A DNA stretch of 64,000 nt, from assembly GCA_963808725.1 (NCBI GenBank), contig CAWEGO010000003.1, forward strand, positions 863,806 to 927,805, read 5' to 3'. The DNA is from JAHFUA01 sp963808725 (GTDB taxonomy: Bacteria; Acidobacteriota; Terriglobia; Terriglobales; Acidobacteriaceae). The notes beneath the pieces are model-generated. The model saw only the letters and a program-made list of their open reading frames with translations. It did not search any database and had not been told where the DNA came from. How positions within the stretch are numbered: the stretch's first letter is position 1; each line of letters opens with the position of its first letter. The translations under genes and the position numbers were made by a program. This document shows positions 24,847-32,511 of the stretch, one piece after another.

Positions 24847-25712
24847 TCCTGCGTGAACGGCCATTTCTCTCCCTCTGCCTCACTGCTGGCTATCGCCACA
24901 AGCCGCCGGTGTTGCGCAATGCGTTTCTGCAGATGAGAGAGGGAGAAATACTCGGGCTGATCGGGCAGAGCGGTTCCGGCAAGAGCACCCTGGCGCTGGC
25001 CATCCTGCGGCTGCTGGAGCTGAAGGGCGGCAAGGCCACGGGCTGCGTCTATCTCCAGGGCCGGGACCTGATGAAGATGAAGCCGCGCGAGCTGCGCGCG
25101 GTGCGCGGCAAGCAGATCGGCCTGGTGCTGCAGAGCCCGCTCTCCGCGCTGAACCCGGCGCTGAGCATCGGCACCCAGTTGCGCGAGGCCTGGAAGGCGC
25201 ACGTCCGAGGTTCCTCCCACGACCGCGAGGCGAGCATCGCGACGGCGATGGCAAGCGTGAGCCTGCCTGGCGATGAAGATTTCCTCCGCCGGCATGCTTC
25301 GCAACTGAGTGTAGGACAGGCGCAGCGCGTGCTCATCGCCATGGCGGTGCTGCACCGTCCGCCGCTGCTGATCGCCGACGAGCCCACTAGCGCCCTCAAC
25401 GTCATCACCCAGTCCGAGATCCTGGGACTGTTCGCGCGCCTCAACTGCGAGCTGGCCACCGCCATCCTGTATATTTCGCACGACCTGCTCTCGGTAGCCT
25501 CCATCTGCCACCGCATCGCCATCCTGCACGAGGGCGACATCGTCGAGTGTGGCAGCACCGAGAACATTCTGGAATCGCCGCAACACCCCTACACCCAAAA
25601 GCTGATCGCCGCTCTGCCGGCCATCCCAACCCGCGCCAACCCGGCGTGGGATGGGGACCTCATGGCGAAGCCCGCGCATGAGGATGCAACCGAATCGGCA
25701 AGGCGGCGGTAA
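24843..25712 (+). CDS. Peptide-type ABC transporter ATP-binding protein
   Basis: This 289-residue ATPase of the DppD/OppD type energises the permeases. Visible motifs are Walker A GQSGSGKST (41-49), Q-loop VLQSPLSALNP, signature LSVGQAQR (normally LSGGxxQR), Walker B LLIADEPTSAL and the H-loop YISHDL, with the C-terminal HPYTQKLIAALP typical of peptide importers. The likely start is a TTG at 24843 overlapping the binding-protein stop (TTGA). Only one ATPase gene is present, whereas most Dpp/Opp systems have two, so it may work as a homodimer. Confidence 0.9.
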   Translation: MILRERPFLSLCLTAGYRHKPPVLRNAFLQMREGEILGLIGQSGSGKSTLALAILRLLELKGGKATGCVYLQGRDLMKMKPRELRAVRGKQIGLVLQSPLSALNPALSIGTQLREAWKAHVRGSSHDREASIATAMASVSLPGDEDFLRRHASQLSVGQAQRVLIAMAVLHRPPLLIADEPTSALNVITQSEILGLFARLNCELATAILYISHDLLSVASICHRIAILHEGDIVECGSTENILESPQHPYTQKLIAALPAIPTRANPAWDGDLMAKPAHEDATESARRR

Positions 25713-25867
25713 AGACTGGATTCTGCCGTCCCTGCGCCCGATTATCCATTGATGTCGGACTGCTTATCGTCCGTTCCGCCGGACGAAACAAGTAGAATGC
25801 TGCCGGGTTTTAACCTAGTAGGAAAACCTGAGTGGCAGTCTCGCATCTCATGGACTCGGAGACATAC

Positions 25868-26734
25868 ATGAAGACCAAAATAGCACTCTTGATGTTGGCC
25901 GTTCTGGTGGCTGTTCCCCTCTTCGCGCAAGCGCCGCCGCCGCCGCCGTCGTACACACCCGAGCAACTCGATCGGCTGGTGGCGCGGGTTGCGCTCTATC
26001 CCGACCCCTTGCTGGCGCAGGTGCTTGCGGCCGCGACCTATCCCGACCAGATTCCCGATGCGGCGCGCTGGGCGGATCAGCACCATTACCTCACCGGCCA
26101 GGCTCTGGCGGACGCGATCCAGGCCGATCAGCTTCCCTGGGATCCCAGCGTGCAGGCGCTGCTTCCCTTCCCCTCGGTGCTGGACATGATGGCTTCCGAC
26201 ATGAACTGGACCACGGACCTGGGCAACGCTTTTCTGGCGCAGCAGCAGGATGTAATGGATGCGGTCCAGCGGGAGCGCCAGAAGGCGAGCGATTTCGGAT
26301 ATCTCCGCAGCAACAGCGAGGTTGTGGTCAGCTCCGGGCCTTACATCACGATTATGCCCGTCAATCCCGCCTTTATCGTCGTACCGTACTACGATCCGGC
26401 AGTCGTGTTCTTCGCGCCACGGCCTGGTTTCGTGGTGGGTGGGGCGATCCGTTTCGGCTTCGGCGTGACCATCGGCACGTTCTTTCGGCCGTGGGGCTGG
26501 GGCTTGGGACGATTTGATTGGCGCGCGCACACCGTGATCATCAACAACGCCCCCTGGCGGCGGACGTGGGTCAATCGGCGCGAGTACGTTCATCCCTATC
26601 CTGGCGTCCGGCGATTCGCGCCAGGACAGCGAGCCGTTGAACATCATGAACTGCACGCGCGCTCCGAGCATGAGCGCGCAGCGGCACGAGAAGGACGCAA
26701 AGTAGAAGAGGAGCACCACGAAGAGAGGCGGTAA
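25868..26734 (+). CDS. DUF3300 family exported protein
   Basis: This 288-residue protein has a signal peptide (KTKIALLMLAVLVAVPLFAQ). The DUF3300 domain follows: YTPEQLDRLVARVALYPDPL, LLAQVLAAATYPDQI and a later VVVPYYDPAVVFF, typical of the family. The C-terminus is rich in His, Glu and Arg (HHELHARSEHERAA, EEEHHEERR) and might bind metal, a view that gains weight from the metallothionein-like gene 57 bases downstream. The start at 25868 has GGAG six bases upstream. Molecular function of the family is unknown. Confidence 0.88.
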   Translation: MKTKIALLMLAVLVAVPLFAQAPPPPPSYTPEQLDRLVARVALYPDPLLAQVLAAATYPDQIPDAARWADQHHYLTGQALADAIQADQLPWDPSVQALLPFPSVLDMMASDMNWTTDLGNAFLAQQQDVMDAVQRERQKASDFGYLRSNSEVVVSSGPYITIMPVNPAFIVVPYYDPAVVFFAPRPGFVVGGAIRFGFGVTIGTFFRPWGWGLGRFDWRAHTVIINNAPWRRTWVNRREYVHPYPGVRRFAPGQRAVEHHELHARSEHERAAAREGRKVEEEHHEERR

Positions 26735-26791
26735 TTCGGGTGGTTCGTCCTCATTGAGGCAGGACCCCGGTTGGGGTGAAAGGAGCTGTCA

Positions 26792-26953
26792 ATGGCGACC
26801 GCAGAAGAAGAGAAGAAGTGCGCGCACCTACCGTGCCTTTGCGTTGTTCCCTATGGTGAAAAATACTGCGGCCAAATCTGCCGGGAGGCAGGCGCGGGGG
26901 ACGTAGAAATTGCCTGCCAGTGCGATCATCCCGAGTGTCCGCTGACCGCATAG
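26792..26953 (+). CDS. Metallothionein-like small Cys-rich protein
   Basis: A 53-residue protein with eight cysteines (10, 15, 17, 26, 30, 42, 44, 49) and two histidines (12, 46). They are arranged CAHLPCLC, YCGQIC and CQCDHPEC, the spacing of bacterial SmtA/BmtA metallothioneins, which bind zinc, cadmium or copper in the cytoplasm. AGGAG lies six bases before the ATG. It follows the DUF3300 gene, whose tail is His-rich, and precedes a protease gene. It is too short for many gene finders. Confidence 0.85.
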   Translation: MATAEEEKKCAHLPCLCVVPYGEKYCGQICREAGAGDVEIACQCDHPECPLTA

Positions 26954-27166
26954 CCGCCAGCCGGCTGGTCAGAGGGGCGAACCCGCAAACCAGGACAAAA
27001 CCCTATCCACGGGTCCCGCATCCTAAAGGACAGGGCAGGATTGGGTGTACTTTAGACACCAGGAGGGAAGGTTTTGGCCCTCCAGCCGCGGAAAGCCGCC
27101 GTGTTATACTGGACATAATCGGCTCGCTCCGCAGGGTGGGGAGTCACACTCGAGGGTATTGGCATC

Positions 27167-28762
27167 ATGGCACGCAGCTCTTCTCGTCGCTTCGTCTTCC
27201 TGGTGGTTTTCGTTCTCGTTCTTTGTGGATTCCTGGGAGCCCTGTTCGGGCAGAAGGTCAGCCCGGCCGCTCCTGGCAGCGATGCCGAGGTGCGCGACAG
27301 CCTGCGCACCTTCACCCAGGTTTACGACATCGTGGAGCAGAACTACGCCGAGCCGGTGAATCCGGACAAGGCCATCTACAACGGCGCCATCCCCGGCATG
27401 CTGCGGGTGCTCGATCCGCACTCCAACTTCTTCGATCCCAAGTCCTATGCCCTGCTGCGTGAAGAGCAGCGCGGCAAATATTACGGCGTGGGCATGACGG
27501 TGGGCCCGCGCAATAATAAGGTCATCGTGATCGCGCCCTTCGTGGGCACGCCGGCGTACCGCGCCGGCATCCGCCCGGGCGACATGATCATCGCGGTGGA
27601 CGGCAAGCCCACCGACAACCTGACCACCAGCGAAGTGGCCGATATGCTGAAGGGCCCCAAGGGCACCACGGTGCGCATCACCATCCTGCGCGAGGGCTCG
27701 GATAAACCGCTGGACTTCAGCGTGGTGCGCGACGAGATCCCGCGCGCCAGCGTCGACCTGCATTTCATGATCAAGCCAGGCATCGGCTACATGCACATCT
27801 CCGGCTTCAATGAGACCACCGAGGCCGAAGTCGGCCAGGCGCTGCAGCAGTTCGGCGACCTCAAGGGCCTGGTTCTCGATCTGCGCCAGAACCCGGGTGG
27901 GCTGTTGAGCGAGGCGGTGGGCGTAGCCGACAAGTTCGTGAAAAAAGGACAAGTCATCGTCTCCCATCACGGACGGGCTTCGGCGGAGAAGGTCTATCGT
28001 GCCAGCCACGGCAATGGCGGCAAGGATTATCCGATCGTCGTGCTGGTGAACCGGGGAACGGCCTCGGCAGCGGAGATCGTCGCCGGCGCTATCCAGGATC
28101 ACGACCGCGGCCTGGTGGTGGGCGAAAACACCTTTGGCAAAGGGCTGGTGCAGACGGTCTATCCGCTTTCGGAGAATACCGGGCTGGCGCTGACCACGGC
28201 CAAGTACTACACCCCCAGCGGACGGCTGATCCAGCGCGACTATACCGGCGTGTCGCTCTACGATTACTACTACAACAAGGGTGACGCCGAACCCGGCAAC
28301 CACGAAGTAAAGCTCACCGACAGCGGCCGCACGGTGTACGGCGGCGGCGGCATCACGCCCAACGTCAAAGTCGCCACGCCCAAGACCAACAAGTTCGAAG
28401 ACTCAATGCTGCAGCATTACGTCTTCTTCAACTTCGCCAAGCATTACCTGATCAACCGCCACGTTTCACGCAGCTTCGAGGTGGACGACGCGGTGATGAG
28501 CGATTTCCGCAAGTTCCTCGATGACCAGAAGGTGTCCTACACCGAAGCCGATCTGTTGGAGAACGCCGACTGGATCAAGAGCAACATCAAGAGCGAGCTG
28601 TTCATTTCCGAGTTCGGCCAGCAGGAAGGGCTGCGGGTGCGGGCGGAAACCGATCCTCAGGTGCTGAAGGCGCTCGATCTGCTGCCCCAAGCCAAGGCCC
28701 TGGCCGACAACGCCAGGAAGATCGTGGCCGAGCACCAGAACAAGCCGTTCAGCCAGCAGTAA
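27167..28762 (+). CDS. S41 family C-terminal processing peptidase (CtpA-like)
   Basis: A 531-residue protease exported across the inner membrane by an N-terminal hydrophobic segment (about residues 9-28). A PDZ domain (about 95-185, YYGVGMTVG to GIRPGDMIIAVDGKP) precedes the S41 core. The serine/lysine dyad is visible as Ser300 in NRGTASAAEIVAGA and Lys325 in GENTFGKGLVQT. Such enzymes cut C-terminal tails of envelope proteins. The C-terminal 130 residues form an extra helical region. A terminator follows at 28784. Confidence 0.94.
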   Translation: MARSSSRRFVFLVVFVLVLCGFLGALFGQKVSPAAPGSDAEVRDSLRTFTQVYDIVEQNYAEPVNPDKAIYNGAIPGMLRVLDPHSNFFDPKSYALLREEQRGKYYGVGMTVGPRNNKVIVIAPFVGTPAYRAGIRPGDMIIAVDGKPTDNLTTSEVADMLKGPKGTTVRITILREGSDKPLDFSVVRDEIPRASVDLHFMIKPGIGYMHISGFNETTEAEVGQALQQFGDLKGLVLDLRQNPGGLLSEAVGVADKFVKKGQVIVSHHGRASAEKVYRASHGNGGKDYPIVVLVNRGTASAAEIVAGAIQDHDRGLVVGENTFGKGLVQTVYPLSENTGLALTTAKYYTPSGRLIQRDYTGVSLYDYYYNKGDAEPGNHEVKLTDSGRTVYGGGGITPNVKVATPKTNKFEDSMLQHYVFFNFAKHYLINRHVSRSFEVDDAVMSDFRKFLDDQKVSYTEADLLENADWIKSNIKSELFISEFGQQEGLRVRAETDPQVLKALDLLPQAKALADNARKIVAEHQNKPFSQQ

Positions 28763-28783
28763 ACGATTTCAATCTGGAATCAG

Positions 28784-28815
28784 AGGTCCGCAGAGATGCG
28801 GGCCTTTGTTTTTTT
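28784..28815 (+). terminator. Rho-independent terminator after the S41 peptidase gene
   Basis: AGGTCCGCA-GAGA-TGCGGGCCT stem-loop followed by TTTGTTTTTTT, 22 bases after the stop codon. A similar CCCGCAGAGATGCGGG stem with TTTGTTTT lies at about 31730-31755 without an upstream rightward gene, apparently carried along with a repeat block. Confidence 0.85.
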
Positions 28816-28825
28816 CGGAGGCAGC

Positions 28826-29032
28826 AGGCCCGTAGAGCCTGCCCTGAGCGAAGTCGAAGGGGCCGTTCCAACGTTAGCCCAGGACGGAAGTCCTGGGTGG
28901 TCATGCGACCCCGGCCGAGTCCCGGAGGGACGGGCCACCCCTTGGCTCGTCCCTCCGGGACTAATTCATTAGGGCCCCGGTTACCCAGCGCTGGAAGCGC
29001 TGGGCTAATTTGATTCGGCCCTACGGGCCTGC
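28826..29032. repeat. Composite palindromic repeat, copy 1
   Basis: Bounded by AGGCCCGTAG and CCCTACGGGCCT. It contains successive hairpins: CCCAGGACGGAAGTCCTGGG, AGTCCCGGAGGGACG/CGTCCCTCCGGGACT, and CCCAGCGCTGGAAGCGCTGGG. It matches 31517-31703 except for a piece carrying CCTGAGCGAAGTCGAAGG within the left arm, which looks like a nested insertion. It fills the gap between convergent genes. Confidence 0.75.
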
Positions 29033-29097
29033 GGCGTGGGCGCAGCCGCAATGACCACGATCGCAAATTACCAATTACAAATTACCAATCACCCATC

Positions 29098-30162
29098 CTA
29101 CTTATTGATGTCCTCCTTGGCTTCCAGCCGCCGCACCAGGCCTTCTAGGTAGGTTTTCTGCTGCGGATCGGGGGCGCTGGCCACGGCCAGCTTCATCTCC
29201 TTGACGGCGCTGTCGAAGTCGCCGCCGCCGCAATAGACGCGTGCCATTCCCGTGTGCACCACCCAGACGTTAGGATACTTCTGCGCATTGGAGCGGAAGA
29301 CGGCAAAGGCTTCGTCCTGGCGCTTCTCGCCCTGGAGCCCGCGCGCGTAGAAGTGCACCTGCAGCGCCGTGCCTTTTTCGAACGCCTTGTTGCGGATGGC
29401 CATCGCTTCGTCTTTCTTGTCGAGGCGATCGAGGGCCTTCGCCTTGGTGATCAAGTTCTCGAAGCGCTCCTCGTTCTGGATGGATTTATCGGCGTAAGTC
29501 AACGCCACTTGCGGGTCGAGCTTATTGTCGAGGTAGTAGTTGGCGGCCTCGTCCCAGCTAATCCAAGTGTACTGCGACAGGCTGCGAAGCTGCTTCTGCA
29601 GGCTCGCCTCGACGAGCGGCGGCACGTTCACGCTGACTTTGAAGGGCACCGCGACCTTTTCCCAGCGCAGCGTGACCAGCGTGGAATCGGGTTTGAGCTC
29701 CTCGAAATCGTACGCCAGGGCGTTGCGCAGCTCCGAGGCCTGCGGCTTCACCGTGACCCGCAGCGCGTCTTCCTTCTGGTCATAGGTGAACGCTCCCCAG
29801 GAGGTGTAATTCCTGGAGAAAATGATGGTCCACTCATTCTCCGTGGGGATCATGAACAGGCCGTAGGTGCCTTTCTCCAGCGGCTTGCCTTCGATCATCA
29901 CCGGGTCGCTGAAGGCGATGGTGGTGTTCTCGTTGGCGCCGGCGCGCCACACTTGTCCGTAGGGAACGAGCGTGCCCCAGACTTTGCGGTTGTTTACCAG
30001 GGGGCGGTGATAGTTGATGGTGATATCAGTGATGCCGAGGCGCTGCGAGACCACGGCATGCTGGCTCTGCCGAGGTATATCCAGCACCATGGACTGCGCC
30101 GCGCAAAAGCCCGCAACCACGAGCACCACGACGAGCAGAAAAACGGGACGGTAGTTTCGCAC
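29098..30162 (-). CDS. DUF2911 family exported protein with a TPR-like C-terminus
   Basis: A 354-residue protein with a clear signal peptide (RNYRPVFLLVVVLVVAGFCA). The DUF2911 domain follows (about residues 25-180): LGITDITINYHRPLVNNRKVWG, VPYGQVWRAGANENTTIAFSDPV and KGTYGLFMIP are its hallmarks. The C-terminal half is helical and tetratricopeptide-like (YADKSIQNEERFENLITKAKAL and similar units). The GTG at 30162 was chosen because AAAGGAGG lies six bases before it; the frame is open upstream to 30213. Function of DUF2911 is unknown. Confidence 0.88.
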   Translation of the reverse strand: MRNYRPVFLLVVVLVVAGFCAAQSMVLDIPRQSQHAVVSQRLGITDITINYHRPLVNNRKVWGTLVPYGQVWRAGANENTTIAFSDPVMIEGKPLEKGTYGLFMIPTENEWTIIFSRNYTSWGAFTYDQKEDALRVTVKPQASELRNALAYDFEELKPDSTLVTLRWEKVAVPFKVSVNVPPLVEASLQKQLRSLSQYTWISWDEAANYYLDNKLDPQVALTYADKSIQNEERFENLITKAKALDRLDKKDEAMAIRNKAFEKGTALQVHFYARGLQGEKRQDEAFAVFRSNAQKYPNVWVVHTGMARVYCGGGDFDSAVKEMKLAVASAPDPQQKTYLEGLVRRLEAKEDINK

Positions 30163-30262
30163 CGAGAGCCTCCTTTCGAGGACAGCAGAGATTGTCAGGA
30201 GCCTTGAGACCACACCCAGGGTTGCCGGTTAGACGGGAAGCCTGGCGCGGCGTTAGCACAGA

Positions 30263-30838
30263 TTAGCGCCAGCGGTCCACGCACTCCCACCAGAGCAGGC
30301 GCGCCCACTCATTCAAGGACACTTTGGCCCACTTGCGGTGGCGCCACCAGCACACGCCGAACTGGCCCGGCTCGACCGCGCCGGCCACGCCGATGGAGCG
30401 GCCGGGGAAGGTGTGGCGAAACACGCTGAGCGCGCGGCGGGTGTGGTATTCGGGAGTGACCACCAGCACGCTGCGCGCGCCCACCGCATCCAGGCAACGC
30501 CGCACCTGCCGGGCTTCGTCCATGGTGGAAAGCGCCGACTCCCGGCAGACCGAAACCGAAGCGGCGACATCGGGCGGGAGCGTGTGAATGTATTGCTCCG
30601 CAATCTCCGCCGCCGTCAGGTGGTATACGTGCACATCGGGAGAAGCGTCGATCAGGACGCGGGGCGCATAGCCCTGCCGCAGCAGATCGAGAGCGAGCGC
30701 CGGACGGCGGTCGGTCTCGCCCACCAGCACCACGATGGCATCGGCGTGGCGCAGATCGCGCACCACCAGAATCCGCCCGGCATTGAGAGCGAACGCGATC
30801 ACTGCCACCACGATGGCGAGCAGGGCAATCTTGCGCAT
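30263..30838 (-). CDS. YdcF/DUF218-like membrane-anchored protein
   Basis: A 191-residue protein with one N-terminal membrane helix (KIALLAIVVAVIAFALNAG). A DUF218/YdcF-like domain follows: DAIVVLVGETDRRPALALDLLRQGYAPRVLIDA, the middle STMDEARQVRRCLDAVGARSVLVVTPEYHTRRA, and a terminal Trp-rich stretch. Members are linked to envelope or sugar metabolism; specific function unknown. The start at 30838 lies one base after the stop of the cytochrome c gene, so the two are co-transcribed. Confidence 0.75.
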   Translation of the reverse strand: MRKIALLAIVVAVIAFALNAGRILVVRDLRHADAIVVLVGETDRRPALALDLLRQGYAPRVLIDASPDVHVYHLTAAEIAEQYIHTLPPDVAASVSVCRESALSTMDEARQVRRCLDAVGARSVLVVTPEYHTRRALSVFRHTFPGRSIGVAGAVEPGQFGVCWWRHRKWAKVSLNEWARLLWWECVDRWR

Positions 30839-30839
30839 G

Positions 30840-31364
30840 CTACCTGGCCGGCGCGGCCGCAACCGGCTTCTTCAGCTCATCGAGGGCCTCGGGCGGCAAT
30901 TTCTCGAAGCGGCTCAGCACCAGGACCACCTGCCAGATCTCGCTGTCGGTCATGATGCCGCCCCAGGCGGGCATGGCGGTCCAGCGCACGCCGTGCTTGA
31001 CGATGTAGAAGTTCTCGTGCTCGGGCAAGTCGGGGGCTTCTTTCATGAATTGCGGCACCCGGGGATAGAAAGAGCGTCCGTAATCACTGTCGGGGTTGAC
31101 GGGACTGCCGTGGCAATCGGAGCACTTGTCGCGATAGAGGCGCGCGCCCGCCAGCAGGTTTTCCTGCGCGACGGGCAGCGGATTCCTCTGCTCAGGAGCG
31201 TGGCGTTCGGTGGATTTATCCATCGCGGTGCCGGCGACCCGCTCTTCCAAAGCTGGCGGCTTCTGGTCGGCGCGCAGGTCGAGGAAGCCAAGCCGCGCAT
31301 AGCCGTAGACTCCTGCCGCGAGCGCGATCGCGCCCACGATCATGCCACGTATGAAATTGTTCAT
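30840..31364 (-). CDS. Membrane-anchored mono-heme cytochrome c
   Basis: A 174-residue protein with an N-terminal anchor (residues 5-24) and one heme c site, Cys81-S-D-Cys84-His85, with Met131 in AMPAWGG as the likely sixth ligand. It is a periplasm-facing class I electron carrier. A shared operon with a YdcF-like protein gives no clear partner. The multicopper oxidase 1.1 kb upstream could be an electron acceptor, but this is speculative. Confidence 0.9.
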   Translation of the reverse strand: MNNFIRGMIVGAIALAAGVYGYARLGFLDLRADQKPPALEERVAGTAMDKSTERHAPEQRNPLPVAQENLLAGARLYRDKCSDCHGSPVNPDSDYGRSFYPRVPQFMKEAPDLPEHENFYIVKHGVRWTAMPAWGGIMTDSEIWQVVLVLSRFEKLPPEALDELKKPVAAAPAR

Positions 31365-31440
31365 GCAGCTCTCCTTGAGAGGCGATCACTAGCCTAAGGC
31401 AGGCGGGCAAAAAAATAAACGTCGGCGCTTCGTGACCACA

Positions 31441-31797
31441 AATCCACCACCGAGGCACAGAGACACGGAGCGAGGAATGATTTTATCTGGGGCATGACGC
31501 ACCCCCGCCAAACCCCAGGCCCGTAGGGCCGTTCCAACGGTAGCCCAGGACGGAAGTCCTGGGTAGACGTGTGCGCCCCCGGGGGCCGAGTCCCGGAGGG
31601 ACGAGCCAAGCTCATGGCCCGTCCCTCCGGGACTGATTCCCTAAGGCACGGTTACCCAGCGCTGGAAGCGCTGGGCTAAGTTGATTCGGCCCTACGGGCC
31701 TGCGCGTGGGGTGCAACCGCCAGGACCCCCCGCAGAGATGCGGGCCTTTGTTTTGAGCCGAAAATCCACCACCGAGGCACAGAGACACGGGGCGAGG
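31441..31797. repeat. Composite palindromic repeat copy 2 (31517-31703) framed by 35-bp direct repeats
   Basis: Bases 31517-31703 repeat the hairpin series of 28826-29032 without the nested piece. They are framed by direct repeats AATCCACCACCGAGGCACAG (continuing AGACACGG) at 31441-31475 and 31763-31797, with one difference. A CCCGCA-GAGA-TGCGGG stem with TTTGTTTT sits at about 31730. No gene is present between 31365 and 31836. Confidence 0.7.
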
Positions 31798-31836
31798 TTT
31801 TTTTGGAGTCCTCCGTGTTCTTCGTGGTGAAATCGC

Positions 31837-32277
31837 TTACTTACCGATGTCCTCGTTCCACAGATCGGGGTGTTCGGCGATAAAGGCTCGCATCAGCGCG
31901 ATGCATTCGGGATCATCCAGCACGCTTACGCTGACTCCGTTCTTGGCAAACAACTCCTCTGCGCCCAGGAAATTGCGATTTTCACCGATCACCACCCGCG
32001 GGATGCGGAACAGCAGGCTGGTTCCGGTGCACATGATGCAGGGACTGAGCGTGCTGACCAGGGTGAGCTGCGGCCAGTCGCGGCGGCGTCCGGCGTTGCG
32101 GATGCAAACCACTTCAGCATGAGCCGTGGGATCGCCGCTCTGCACACGCCGGTTGTGGCCGCGCGCCACGATGCGACCAGCGGCATCGGCGAGCACTGAC
32201 CCGATGGGCAAGCCACCCTCCTTCAACCCCAATTTGGCCTCCGCCAAGGCTTCGCGGAGAAGCAGTTGCTCGTTCAT
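31837..32277 (-). CDS. Cytosine deaminase, fungal FCY1-like
   Basis: A 146-residue zinc-dependent deaminase of the CDA fold, probably converting cytosine to uracil in pyrimidine salvage. Zinc and proton-shuttle residues are His53-Ala-Glu55 and Cys80-Ile-Met-Cys83. The overall layout follows yeast cytosine deaminase: GHNRRVQSGDPTAHAE, TLSPCIMCTG, IPRVVIGENRNF and a C-terminal LWNEDIGK. That tail is characteristic of the fungal enzyme and absent from tRNA adenosine deaminases. Bacterial cytosine deaminases of the CodA type are unrelated. Guanine deaminase is the alternative, less likely given the C-terminus. Confidence 0.85.
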   Translation of the reverse strand: MNEQLLLREALAEAKLGLKEGGLPIGSVLADAAGRIVARGHNRRVQSGDPTAHAEVVCIRNAGRRRDWPQLTLVSTLSPCIMCTGTSLLFRIPRVVIGENRNFLGAEELFAKNGVSVSVLDDPECIALMRAFIAEHPDLWNEDIGK

Positions 32278-32312
32278 ATCATTCCTCGGGATCTTGGCGA
32301 GTCACCGGCAAA

Positions 32313-32328
32313 GGTGACACAGGTCACT
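32313..32328. promoter_or_regulatory. CRP/FNR-family-like dyad
   Basis: GGTGA-CACAGG-TCACT forms a dyad like that at 6207. It sits in the divergent promoter region, 35 bases before the cytosine deaminase and about 185 before the multicopper oxidase. Match by eye only. Confidence 0.3.
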
Positions 32329-32511
32329 GTATCGCTTGTGCTTTAGCGGTATCCAGTGTTGCTACAGCGGATCGCGTTCCCCTACCGCACTTCTCCCCTA
32401 GCGCCGCTGTTGCAGGGCTCTCCGGTCCCCAGGCTTTTCGACAACCCAACTTCGCCGACAGCGGGGTGCAATCCCCCGTTTGCGGCGGAACACCGCCAGA
32501 AAGGAAGACTT

